From Micromonospora sp. WMMD961 (GTDB lineage Bacteria > Actinomycetota > Actinomycetes > Mycobacteriales > Micromonosporaceae): a DNA stretch of 64,000 bases. The notes beneath the pieces were generated by a model that saw only the letters and a program-made list of their open reading frames with translations, was not told the DNA's origin and made no database searches. Position numbers and translations under genes: made by a program. Each line of letters starts with the position of its first letter. The stretch's first letter is position 1. The stretch covers positions 2,076,501 to 2,140,500 of the forward strand of contig NZ_JARUBJ010000002.1 in the NCBI RefSeq assembly GCF_029626145.1. Direction: 5' to 3'. Positions 52,245 through 60,977 of this stretch are shown in pieces.

Positions 52245-53975
52245 TCAGTCGCGCAGCGGCACGGACCAGCTCACCTCGGTGCCGTGCGGCTCGACCGGGC
52301 GGATCGTGAAGGTGCCGCCGAGGCGGTCGGCGCGTTCGCGCAGGTTGACCAGACCACCCCGGGCGGCGGCCGGGTCGCAGCCCACCCCGTCGTCGGTGAC
52401 GGTCACGGCGACCTGGCCGGCGTCGACGCGTACGACGACGTCGACGCGGGTGCACTGCGCGTGGCGGACCACGTTCGACAGCGCCTCGCGCAGCACCGCG
52501 GTGAGGTCCGGGCGGATCGCGTCCGGCACGGCGCTGTCCACCGGCCCGGTCAGCTCCAGGTGCGGCTTGAAACCCAACGACTCGGCGGCCAGCTCGATCG
52601 CCTCGCGGATCTCGGTGCGCAGCTCCGAGGTCATCGGCGTCCGCAGCTCGAAGATGGTCCGGCGGATGTCCCGGATGGTGGCGTCCAGATCGTCGACGGC
52701 CGCGTTGATCCGCTTGGCCACCTCCGGGCGGCCCATCGGTGCGGCGCTCTGTAGTTGCAGGCCGGTGGCGAAGAGCCGTTGGATCACCACGTCGTGCAGG
52801 TCGCGGGCGATCCGCTCGCGGTCCTCCAGGACCACCAGCAGCTCCCGTTCCTCCTGGCCGCGCGCCCGTTCCATCGCCAGGGCGGCCTGCCCCGCGAAGC
52901 TGCCCAACAGCGCCAGATCCTCCTCGCTGGCACCACCGCCGCGCTCCGGCCGGTGTGCCACGATCAGCACGCCGTGCGGGGTCTCGGCGGTGGCCAGTGG
53001 TGAGATCATCGCCGGGCCGGTGTGCAGCAACGCCGGCCAGGGCGCGGCGTGCGCCAGATCGTCCACCTGATCGTGCCGGCCCTCGGCGACCGCCGCGCCG
53101 AAGCTGGTGTCGGCGGCGGGCAGGACGGTGCCGACGAGCGCACGGGCCTGCTCGTCGGCGCCGTCGACCACCTCCACGGAGAACTGGTCGGTGTCGCTGT
53201 CGTAGAGCAGCACCAGCGCCAGTTCGGCCTCGGCGACCTCCCGGGCTCGGCGGGCGACCAGCGCCAACGCGTCGGTACGGCGTACCTCGCCGAGCAGCAC
53301 CGTGGTGATCTCGGCGGTGGCGGCGAGCCAGCGTTCCCGCCGGTGCGCCAGGGCGTAGAGGCGGGCGTTCTCGATGGCCACGCCGGCGGCGGCGGCGAGC
53401 GCGACGACGATCTCCTCGTCGTCCTCGGTGAACTGCGCACCGCCCTGCTTCTCCGCCAGGTAGAGGTTGCCGAAGACCTGGTCGCGGATCCGGACCGGCA
53501 CGCCCAGGAAGCTGTGCATGGGCGGGTGGTTGGCCGGGAAGCCGTAGGAGCGGGGGTGCTGGGTGATGTCGGGCATCCGCAGCGGCCGGGGATCGTCGAT
53601 GAGCAGACCGAGCACACCCCGCCCGTGTGGCAGGTCGCCGATCTGCTCGTGCTGCTCGGGGGTGATGCCGTAGACGATGAAGTCGTGCAGCAGCCGGTCC
53701 GGGCCGACCACGCCGAGCGCGCCGTACCGGGCGCCGACCAGCTCGCAGGCCGCCTGCACGATGCGTTGCAGGGTGGTACGCAGATCGAGGTTGGTGCCGA
53801 TGCCGACCACCGCGTCGAGCAGCGCCCGTAGGCGCTCCCGGCTGGTGACCACCTCTCCGACCCGGACCAGCATCTCCTGCAGCAGCTCGTCGAGACGCAC
53901 CCGGGACAGGGGGCTCAACCCGAGCGACGGACCCGCGGGCCCTTCCTGACGGGGCTGCGGTGCGCTACTGGTCAC
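52245..53975 (-). CDS. devS: DevS/DosT-type GAF-domain heme sensor histidine kinase
   Basis: This encodes 576 residues from ATG 53975. It is soluble, with two GAF domains (about 60-205 and 225-370), then a HisKA_3 with phospho-His in RIARDLHDVVIQRLFATGLQLQ and a HATPase domain (VLREALSNVVRHAQCT, DDGVGCDP, GGLVNLRERADRLGG). In the first GAF the segment YGFPANHPPMHSFLGVPV carries His150 at the position of the heme-ligand histidine (His149) of mycobacterial DevS, so O2/NO/CO sensing is plausible. It is probably cotranscribed with acg2, 40 bases upstream, and convergent with its regulator gene devR. Confidence 0.9.
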   Translation of the reverse strand: MTSSAPQPRQEGPAGPSLGLSPLSRVRLDELLQEMLVRVGEVVTSRERLRALLDAVVGIGTNLDLRTTLQRIVQAACELVGARYGALGVVGPDRLLHDFIVYGITPEQHEQIGDLPHGRGVLGLLIDDPRPLRMPDITQHPRSYGFPANHPPMHSFLGVPVRIRDQVFGNLYLAEKQGGAQFTEDDEEIVVALAAAAGVAIENARLYALAHRRERWLAATAEITTVLLGEVRRTDALALVARRAREVAEAELALVLLYDSDTDQFSVEVVDGADEQARALVGTVLPAADTSFGAAVAEGRHDQVDDLAHAAPWPALLHTGPAMISPLATAETPHGVLIVAHRPERGGGASEEDLALLGSFAGQAALAMERARGQEERELLVVLEDRERIARDLHDVVIQRLFATGLQLQSAAPMGRPEVAKRINAAVDDLDATIRDIRRTIFELRTPMTSELRTEIREAIELAAESLGFKPHLELTGPVDSAVPDAIRPDLTAVLREALSNVVRHAQCTRVDVVVRVDAGQVAVTVTDDGVGCDPAAARGGLVNLRERADRLGGTFTIRPVEPHGTEVSWSVPLRD

Positions 53976-54015
53976 CGGGGGATGGTAACGCCGGTGACCC
54001 CGTCGCCCGAGCCCG

Positions 54016-54999
54016 TCAGCGGACGGCGGAGGTGTCGACCACCTGCGCGGTGGTCAACCGCGGCGTGTGCGGCGGGCCGGAATGTGCCGGATCCGCGATG
54101 CCCAACCGCAACACCAGGTACGGGAAGCCGATCCCGGAGAGCAGCTGACGCAGGGTCTGCCGGGTGCCCGGCACCTCCACCACCGCGCTGAGCGGCACCA
54201 CCGACACGCCGAGCCGAGTGGCGGTCAACCAACCGGCGGAGAGCGCCTCGCCGGCGCGCAACCAGCTGTCCCGTTCGTCCTCGTCGCCGTGCAGCATCGC
54301 GTACACCGCCGCCTGGTCGTGGCCGGGACCCACCGGCAGGCTGCCGGGCCGACCGAAGTCGCGGCCCGGCACTGTGGTCTGCGCGGGCTGCTCCGGCAGC
54401 ACCTCCGCCGGCAGGCCGGTGCCCGAGCCAGCGCGGCTCGTCCAGTACGCCAGCTCGGTGCGCAGCTCCGGGTCGTCGGACTCGACCGTGTCGGCGTGCC
54501 CGGCGGTGGCGGCCAGCTCCAGCACCTGGTCGCGGTCGAGGATCTGCAACCGGCACCCCTCGCCGGTCACGGCGCGGGTGATCTGCTCGATAGCGGCGGC
54601 CGGGACCGGCTCGTCGCTGACCGGCCGCCGGTCGGTGTGCCGTACCTGCATGCACTGGACCATGTGCATGGCGTCCGGGTCGGCCGTGGTGTGGCTGAGG
54701 TCGGTCAGCCGGGCCAGCAGCTCGCTGTCGTCCGGGTCGGGCAGCCGTTCCACCACGGCGCTCCACCCCTGCGCGGCCAGCGCCAGCCGGGCGTGGTGCA
54801 GGGCGGTGCCACAGCTGATCGCGAGCAGCCGGCCCTCCGGGTCGGAGGCGGCGAGCTGCCGGTCGGCGACGGAACGCAGTTCGAGCGCATCGGGTAGCAC
54901 CCGCCAGCGCCACGGCTGGGTGTTGTGCACCGAGGGGGCGTGGCCGGCGGTGGCGGCGGCCTCCGCCAGCGCGGTGGTCAGTTGGCTCTCCTGACTCAT
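54016..54999 (-). CDS. Acg-family FMN-binding nitroreductase-like protein 2
   Basis: This encodes 327 residues from ATG 54999, with gaaagg at a proper distance; ATG 55026 would add nine. It contains the Acg motif APSVHNTQPWRWRV, CGTALHHARLAL, HTDRRPVSDEPVP, PGRDFGRPGSLPVG and the C-terminal GFPYLVLRLGIADP. It is homologous to the protein at 50422-51396 but clearly diverged, so the two are old paralogs flanking devR/devS. DevR-like box C lies about 100 bp upstream. The role is probably flavin storage or stress protection under hypoxia, by analogy to mycobacterial Acg. Confidence 0.86.
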   Translation of the reverse strand: MSQESQLTTALAEAAATAGHAPSVHNTQPWRWRVLPDALELRSVADRQLAASDPEGRLLAISCGTALHHARLALAAQGWSAVVERLPDPDDSELLARLTDLSHTTADPDAMHMVQCMQVRHTDRRPVSDEPVPAAAIEQITRAVTGEGCRLQILDRDQVLELAATAGHADTVESDDPELRTELAYWTSRAGSGTGLPAEVLPEQPAQTTVPGRDFGRPGSLPVGPGHDQAAVYAMLHGDEDERDSWLRAGEALSAGWLTATRLGVSVVPLSAVVEVPGTRQTLRQLLSGIGFPYLVLRLGIADPAHSGPPHTPRLTTAQVVDTSAVR

Positions 55000-55097
55000 G
55001 GTCACGACCTTTCCGTCTCTGCTCATCGTGCCTCACGATGCGGTGCCGCGCGGTGGGTTGCCGTTCCATCCTGGGGGTATCGGGTGTGGTGACGCAG

Positions 55098-55111
55098 GGG
55101 CCATAGGTCCC
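55098..55111. promoter_or_regulatory. DevR-like box C between acg2-devS and the metal ATPase
   Basis: GGGCCATAGGTCCC is a near-perfect palindrome matching the DevR core at 11 of the informative positions in my reading. It is about 100 bp upstream of acg2 and 177 bp upstream of the ATPase start, so it could serve either or both. Confidence 0.65.
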
Positions 55112-55287
55112 GGTCGCGCCGGGTCGTCCCGCCCTCCGGGCCGGCCCACGGCGGCAGCCTGACTCACCCGCCCCAGCCCGCCCGGCCACCAGCGCACCGG
55201 TCCGCCAGCCCGCACCCGGCCGTCGGACGGCGGGCGAATCGCGCGGTGTGGGGGCGGTGCGATCCTGTGGCCTGCGACGATGCGCGA

Positions 55288-57633
55288 ATGGCAGCGGAGT
55301 CGACCGAGTGCGTCGACCAGCAGCCGGCGCGCGGCCGCGTCCGGCGGTGGTGGGCGTGGACGCCGCTCGTCGGGCTCGGCGTCGCGGTACTCGCCGGTGC
55401 CGCGCTGCGGGTCGCCGGGCAGCGGGGCGCGGCCGGGGCGATCTGGGCGGCCGTCACGGTGGCCGCGCTGCTTCCCGCCGCCTGGTCGATGCTGCGGGCG
55501 CTGTGGCACCGGCACTTCGGCGTGGACGTGATCGCTGTCCTGGCCCTGGCCGGCGCGCTCGCGGTCGGGGAGTACCTGGCCGGGGCGGTCATCGCGGTGA
55601 TGGTGGCGACCGGACGCTCGCTGGAGGCGTACGCGCAGCGCCGCGCCACCCGGGACCTGCGGGCGCTGCTGGCCCGGGCACCGCGTACCGCCCGCCGGCG
55701 TGGACCGGACGGCGCGATCGAGGTGGTGCCGCTGGATCGGGTGGCGGCGGCGGACCGGCTGCTGGTCGGGCCCGGTGACGTGGTGCCGGTCGACGGGACC
55801 GTCGACGAGGCGGCCACCCTGGACGAGTCGGTGGTGACCGGCGAGTCGCAGCTGGTCCAGCGGGCGGCCGGGGAGACGGTGGTCAGCGGCGTGGTGAACG
55901 CAGGGGCCGCGTTCGGGATGCGGGCGACGAAGAACGCGGCGCAGAGCACGTACGCCGGGATCGTCCGACTGGCCGAGGAGGCGACCGCGCACAAGGCCCC
56001 GATGGTCCGGTTGGCCGACCGGTACGCCGCCGCGTTCGTGCCGTTCACGCTGGTCCTGGCCGGGCTGGCATGGCTGCTCTCCGGTGACGTGGTCCGGGCC
56101 GTGGCGGTGCTGGTGGTGGCCACCCCGTGCCCGCTGCTGCTGGCCACCCCGATCGCCATCGTCTCCGGTCTGTCCCGGGTGGCCCGGCGCGGGGTGCTGG
56201 TCCGCGACGGCGGCTCGCTGGAACTGCTCGGCCGGGCCCGCACCCTGCTGATGGACAAGACCGGCACGCTCACCGCCGGCCATCCACGTGCCGCCGAGAC
56301 GGTCGTCGCCCCCGGCGGCGACCGGGACGAGGTGCTGCGGCTCGCGGCGTCGGTCGAACAGCTCTCCCCGCACGTGCTGGCCGCCGCGCTGGTCCGGCAG
56401 GCCCGGGAGCGTGGACTGGCGCTGACCGAGCCCACCGACGTCACCGAGGAACCGGGCCGGGGGGTCAGCGGCCGGGTCGACGGCCGGTTGGTCCGCGTCG
56501 GTCAGTTCGCCGGCGAACTGCCGCAGTGGGCGGACCGGGCGCGGGCCCGCACCGAGCTGGCCGGCTGGTCGGCGGTGTGGGTCAGCGACGACGACGGCCC
56601 GCTCGGCGCGATCCTGCTGGAGGACCCGGTACGCCCCGACGCCCGCCGAACCGTGCGCCGGCTGCGCGCGGCCGGGCTGCGGCGGATCGTGCTGGTCACC
56701 GGGGACCGGCCGAGCACCGCCGCGCAGGTGGCCGCGGCCGTCGGAGTGGATGACACGCTCGCCCGCTGCACTCCGCAGGAGAAGGCGGCCCGGGTCCGGC
56801 AGGAGGCCGACCGGGCGGTCACCGTGATGGTCGGCGACGGGGTGAACGACGCACCGGCGTTGGCCGAGGCGCAGGTGGGTGTGGCGATGGGCGCGACCGG
56901 GGCGACCGCCTCGGCGGACGTGGCCGACGCGGTGCTCACCGTGGACCGGCTGGACCGGCTCGCCGACGCGGTGGAGATCGCCCGGTACGCCCGCCGGATC
57001 GCCGTGCAGAGCGCCGCTGTCGGGATGGGGCTGGCCGTGCTGGCGATGCTCGCGGCGGCGGCCGGCCGGCTGCCCCCGGTGGTCGGCGCGTTCCTCCAGG
57101 AGGGCATCGACGTGCTGGTCATCCTCAACGCGTTGCGGGCCCTGCGGGGTGGACTGCGCCGCCGCGACGTCGCACCGCGTACCCGGGAACTGCTCGCCCG
57201 CGCCGCCGGGGAACACCGGGCGGTACGCGCCGTGCTGGCCGGGCTGCGCGACACCGCGGACCTGGTCGCCACCGACCCGGCGTCGCCGAGGTGCCTGCCG
57301 GCGGTACGCGAGACGCACCGCCGTCTCACCGAGCAGGTGCTGCCGCACGAGGCCGCCGAGGATCGGCAGCTCTACCCCGCGCTGGCCGAGCCGCTGGGCA
57401 GCGGTGCGGCCACCTCGACGATGAGCCGGGCGCACGTGGAGATCCGCCGTCAGATCGACCTGCTCGGTGTCCAGCTCGGGCAGACCGGCGACGGGCGGCT
57501 GCGCCCGGACCAGGTCCCCGACCTGCTCGCCACCCTCTACGGGTTGGACGCCGTGCTCCGCCTGCACCTGGCGCAGGAAGAGGAGGAGTTCTTCACCCTC
57601 GACCCGACCGACCCGGCGTCCGAGCGGAGCTGA
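55288..57633 (+). CDS. P1B-5-type heavy-metal ATPase with C-terminal hemerythrin-like domain
   Basis: This encodes 781 residues from ATG 55288. P-type landmarks: TGES 184-187, phosphorylated Asp323 in DKTGTLTA, GDGVND 516-521. The transmembrane metal motif is TPC (279-281), not CPC or SPC, and no N-terminal HMA domain is present. Residues about 635-781 form a hemerythrin-like helical domain with His677, His687, Glu691, His716, His760 and an acidic EEEE run. TPC plus a C-terminal hemerythrin domain defines the P1B-5 subgroup, linked to nickel/iron export. The HP dipeptide region reads SPHVLA, with Val for the usual Pro. Its setting beside devR/devS suggests a link to redox or hypoxic metal handling. 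Confidence 0.88.
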   Translation: MAAESTECVDQQPARGRVRRWWAWTPLVGLGVAVLAGAALRVAGQRGAAGAIWAAVTVAALLPAAWSMLRALWHRHFGVDVIAVLALAGALAVGEYLAGAVIAVMVATGRSLEAYAQRRATRDLRALLARAPRTARRRGPDGAIEVVPLDRVAAADRLLVGPGDVVPVDGTVDEAATLDESVVTGESQLVQRAAGETVVSGVVNAGAAFGMRATKNAAQSTYAGIVRLAEEATAHKAPMVRLADRYAAAFVPFTLVLAGLAWLLSGDVVRAVAVLVVATPCPLLLATPIAIVSGLSRVARRGVLVRDGGSLELLGRARTLLMDKTGTLTAGHPRAAETVVAPGGDRDEVLRLAASVEQLSPHVLAAALVRQARERGLALTEPTDVTEEPGRGVSGRVDGRLVRVGQFAGELPQWADRARARTELAGWSAVWVSDDDGPLGAILLEDPVRPDARRTVRRLRAAGLRRIVLVTGDRPSTAAQVAAAVGVDDTLARCTPQEKAARVRQEADRAVTVMVGDGVNDAPALAEAQVGVAMGATGATASADVADAVLTVDRLDRLADAVEIARYARRIAVQSAAVGMGLAVLAMLAAAAGRLPPVVGAFLQEGIDVLVILNALRALRGGLRRRDVAPRTRELLARAAGEHRAVRAVLAGLRDTADLVATDPASPRCLPAVRETHRRLTEQVLPHEAAEDRQLYPALAEPLGSGAATSTMSRAHVEIRRQIDLLGVQLGQTGDGRLRPDQVPDLLATLYGLDAVLRLHLAQEEEEFFTLDPTDPASERS

Positions 57634-57662
57634 CCTCGGGCCGCACTCGACCCGGGTGCGCC

Positions 57663-58508
57663 TCAGCGTTCCCGGACCACCGCGACCGGGCAACGGCTGT
57701 GCTGGATCAGCTGCTGGCTCACCGAGCCGAGCAGCATGCCGGCCAGGCCGCCCCGCCCCCGGCTGCCGACCACCACCAGCCGCGCGTCGCGGCTCGCCTC
57801 GATCAGCATCGACGCCGGGCTGCCCCCGACCAGGTCGACGGTGATGTCCAGCTCGGGAAACGTCCGCCGCCAGGGCTCCAGCGCCGCCTCGACGGACGCC
57901 CGCTCGTCGGGCACCCCGGCGGCCCCACCGGGACCGGGTGTCCAGGCGTGCAGCACCCGCAGGGGCACCTGTCGTTGCGCGGCCCGTTCGGCCGCGAAAC
58001 CGAGCGCCACCAGCGACGGGTCCGAGCCGTCCACGCCGACCGCCACCGGGCCGTCCGGCCCGCCGACCGTCGCGTCCCGGACCACCACGACCGGGCAGTG
58101 CGCGTGCGCCGCCACCGACACCGCCGTCGACCCGGCCAGCAGACCACCGAAGCCACCGTGCCCCCGGCTGCCGAGCACCAGCAGGCCCGCCTCGGCCGAG
58201 CGTTCCTGCAACACCAGGGCCGGCGGCCCGTCGTACACCTCGCCGGTGACGGTCAGGCCGGGGTTCGCGGCGGCGGCGTCGGCCGCTGCGGTGCGGACCA
58301 GGTCGTCGACCTGCCGGCGGGCGGTGTCGTCCGGCCAGACTCCGGGCGCCACGCCCGGACCGACCCAGCCGGCGACTGTCAACCACTCGAAGACGTACGC
58401 CAGCCGCACCGGTTGGCCGCTGTGCCGAGCTTCCTCCAACGCCCAGTCCAGGGCCACCGACGCGTCGGTGGAGCCGTCGTAGCCGACCAGGATCTCCGCG
58501 TCGCGCAC
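57663..58508 (-). CDS. universal stress protein, two USP domains (1)
   Basis: This encodes 281 residues. GTG 58508 is set by a perfect aaggagg ribosome-binding site that overlaps the phosphoketolase stop region. There are two tandem UspA domains: first ILVGYDGSTDASVALDWALE to VLGSRGHGGFGGLLAGSTAVSV, second VAVGVDGSDPSLVALGFAAE to VVGSRGRGGLAGMLLGSVSQ. Both keep the ATP-binding G-2x-G-9x-G(S/T) pattern. Tandem USPs of this size are classic DosR-regulon members in mycobacteria. It is the second gene of the xfp-usp operon. Confidence 0.9.
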   Translation of the reverse strand: MRDAEILVGYDGSTDASVALDWALEEARHSGQPVRLAYVFEWLTVAGWVGPGVAPGVWPDDTARRQVDDLVRTAAADAAAANPGLTVTGEVYDGPPALVLQERSAEAGLLVLGSRGHGGFGGLLAGSTAVSVAAHAHCPVVVVRDATVGGPDGPVAVGVDGSDPSLVALGFAAERAAQRQVPLRVLHAWTPGPGGAAGVPDERASVEAALEPWRRTFPELDITVDLVGGSPASMLIEASRDARLVVVGSRGRGGLAGMLLGSVSQQLIQHSRCPVAVVRER

Positions 58509-58519
58509 GTCGTCCTCCT

Positions 58520-60913
58520 TCAGGGGTTGACCGGGTCGGTTTCGCGGACCCACCGCCACTCGGCGACCTGGGGGTCGTCCTCGCCGTACTGGCGGGTGTA
58601 GTCGCGGGCCGACTGCCGGGCGTCGACCATCTGCTGGCGCACGTGCGCGGCGCGGGCGGCCAGGCCGGGCACCCGGTCGATGACGTCGATGACCAGGTGG
58701 AAGCGGTCCAGGTCGTTGAGCATCACCATGTCGAACGGGGTGGTCGTGGTGCCCTCCTCCTTGTAGCCGCGCACGTGCAGGTTCTCGTGGTTGGTGCGGC
58801 GGTAGGTGAGCCGGTGGATCAGCCACGGGTAACCGTGGTACGCGAAGATGACCGGTCGATCCTCGGTGAAGATGGTGTCGAACTCCTTGTCGGTCAGGCC
58901 GTGCGGGTGCTCGGTGTCCGGCTGGAGTCGCATCAGGTCGACCACGTTGACCAGGCGCACCTTCAGCGTCGGGAGGTGCCGGCGCAGCAGCTCGACGGCT
59001 GCCAACGTCTCCAGGGTGGGCACGTCGCCGCAGCAGGCGAGCACCACGTCCGGCTCGCTGCCGCCGTCGTTGCTGGCCCACTCCCAGATGCCGAGGCCGC
59101 GTCGGGTGTGCTGGATCGCCTCGGTCATCGTCAACCAGTTCGGCGCGGGCTGCTTACCGGCGACCACCACGTTGATGTAGTGCCGGCTGCGCAGGCAGTG
59201 GTCCATCGTGGCGAGCAGGGTGTTGGCGTCCGGCGGCAGGTAGACGCGTACGACCTCGGCCTTCTTGTTGACCACGTGGTCGATGAAACCCGGGTCCTGG
59301 TGGGAGAAGCCGTTGTGGTCCTGACGCCACACGTGGCTGGACAGCAGGTAGTTCAGCGAGGCGAGCGGCTGCCGCCAGGGGATGGCCCGGGTCACCTTCA
59401 GCCACTTGGCGTGCTGGTTGAGCATCGAGTCGACGATGTGGATGAACGCCTCGTAGCTGGTGAACACGCCGTGCCGGCCGGTCAGCAGGTAGCCCTCCAG
59501 CCAGCCCTGGCACAGGTGCTCGGAGAGGACCTCCATGACCCGGCCGTCGGGGGAGAGGTGGTCGTCGCCGGGGACCGTCGCGGCCATCCACACCCGGTCG
59601 GTGGCCTCGAACGCGGCGCCCAGCCGGTTGGAGGCGACCTCGTCCGGGCCGAACAGCCGGAACGTCTGCGGGTTGGCGCTGATGACGTCTCGGATCCACG
59701 GGCCGAGCACACCGGTAGCGCCGGCCATCGGCTGGCCCGGCTCGGGGACCTCCACGGCGTAGTCGCGGAAGTCCGGCAGGGTCAGGTCGCGCAGCACCAC
59801 ACCGCCGTTGGTGACCGGGTTGGCGCTCATCCGCCGATCCCCGCGTGGCGGCAGCGTCCGCAACTCGTCGACCGGCGCTCCGGTCGCGTCGAACAGTTCC
59901 TCCGGCCGGTAGCTGCGCAGCCACCGCTCCAGCTCCGCCAGGTGGGCAGGGTTGTCGCGGACGCCCGACAGCGGCACCTGGTGGGCGTGGAAGGTGCCCT
60001 CCACCTGGGCGCCGTCGACCTCACGGGGGCCGGTCCAGCCCTTCGGCGTCCGCAAGATGATCATCGGCCAACGGGGGCGTTCGACAACGCCCCCGGAGCG
60101 GGCTCGCCGCTGGATCTCGGCGATCTCGTCCAGCGCGCGATCCATCGTCGCGGCGAGAACGCGGTGCACCTGGGCGGGGTCGTCACCGGCCACCACGTAC
60201 GGCTCGTAGCCCGAGCCGCGCATCAGGTCGAGCAGGTCGGCCTCGGGGATCCGGGACAGCACGGTCGGGTTGGCGATCTTGTAGCCGTTGAGGTGCAGGA
60301 TGGGCAGCACCGCGCCGTCGCGCGCCGGGTTGAGGAACACGTTGGAGAGCCAACTGCCGGCCAGCGGCCCGGTCTCCGCCTCACCGTCGCCGATCACGCA
60401 GGCCACCACCAGGTCCGGGTGGTCGAAGGCGGCGCCGTAGGCGTGGCTCAACGCGTACCCCAGTTCGCCGCCCTCGTGGATCGAACCCGGCACGTCCGCC
60501 GCCACGTGGCTCGGGATGCCGCCCGGGAAGGAGAACTGGCGGAAGAGCCGGGACATCCCGGCCTCGTCGCGCGCCACGTCGTGGTAGCGCTCCGACCAGG
60601 TGCCCTCCAACCAGGTGTTGGCCACGATGGCCGGGCCGCCGTGACCGGGGCCGGTGACCAGCATGGCGTTCAGGTCACGCGCCACGATCACCCGGTTGAG
60701 GTGGGCGTAGATCAGGTTGAGCCCGGGGCTGGTGCCCCAGTGCCCGAGCAGCCGCGGCTTGATGTCGTCGGCGGTCAACGGCTCGCGCAGTAGCGGGTTG
60801 TCGAGCAGGTAGATCTGCCCGACGGTCAGGTAGTTCGCCGCTCGCCAGTAGGCGTCGAGCCGGCGGAGCTCCTCGTCGGTCAGAACGCCGTGCGTGTCGA
60901 GAGCGGTATCCAT
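58520..60913 (-). CDS. xfp: phosphoketolase family protein
   Basis: This encodes 797 residues from ATG 60913. It is a thiamine-diphosphate enzyme splitting xylulose 5-phosphate (and possibly fructose 6-phosphate) into acetyl phosphate and a shorter sugar phosphate. Hallmarks are GHWGTSPGLNLIYAHLNR near the N-terminus, TGPGHGGPA, SIHEGGELGYALSHAYGAA, the ThDP motif GDGEAETGPLAGSW and SHVWRQDHNGFSHQDPG. Full length. It is followed by a USP gene and preceded by a DevR-like box (60981-60994) inside the end of the other USP gene. Acetyl phosphate formation without oxygen would make ATP, fitting a hypoxia role, which is inferred. Confidence 0.93.
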   Translation of the reverse strand: MDTALDTHGVLTDEELRRLDAYWRAANYLTVGQIYLLDNPLLREPLTADDIKPRLLGHWGTSPGLNLIYAHLNRVIVARDLNAMLVTGPGHGGPAIVANTWLEGTWSERYHDVARDEAGMSRLFRQFSFPGGIPSHVAADVPGSIHEGGELGYALSHAYGAAFDHPDLVVACVIGDGEAETGPLAGSWLSNVFLNPARDGAVLPILHLNGYKIANPTVLSRIPEADLLDLMRGSGYEPYVVAGDDPAQVHRVLAATMDRALDEIAEIQRRARSGGVVERPRWPMIILRTPKGWTGPREVDGAQVEGTFHAHQVPLSGVRDNPAHLAELERWLRSYRPEELFDATGAPVDELRTLPPRGDRRMSANPVTNGGVVLRDLTLPDFRDYAVEVPEPGQPMAGATGVLGPWIRDVISANPQTFRLFGPDEVASNRLGAAFEATDRVWMAATVPGDDHLSPDGRVMEVLSEHLCQGWLEGYLLTGRHGVFTSYEAFIHIVDSMLNQHAKWLKVTRAIPWRQPLASLNYLLSSHVWRQDHNGFSHQDPGFIDHVVNKKAEVVRVYLPPDANTLLATMDHCLRSRHYINVVVAGKQPAPNWLTMTEAIQHTRRGLGIWEWASNDGGSEPDVVLACCGDVPTLETLAAVELLRRHLPTLKVRLVNVVDLMRLQPDTEHPHGLTDKEFDTIFTEDRPVIFAYHGYPWLIHRLTYRRTNHENLHVRGYKEEGTTTTPFDMVMLNDLDRFHLVIDVIDRVPGLAARAAHVRQQMVDARQSARDYTRQYGEDDPQVAEWRWVRETDPVNP

Positions 60914-60977
60914 GATGCTGCCTCTCGCGGGTAGGGGGCTTCCGGGCTTCAGCCTCGCTGCTGCGGATGCCCCGGGG

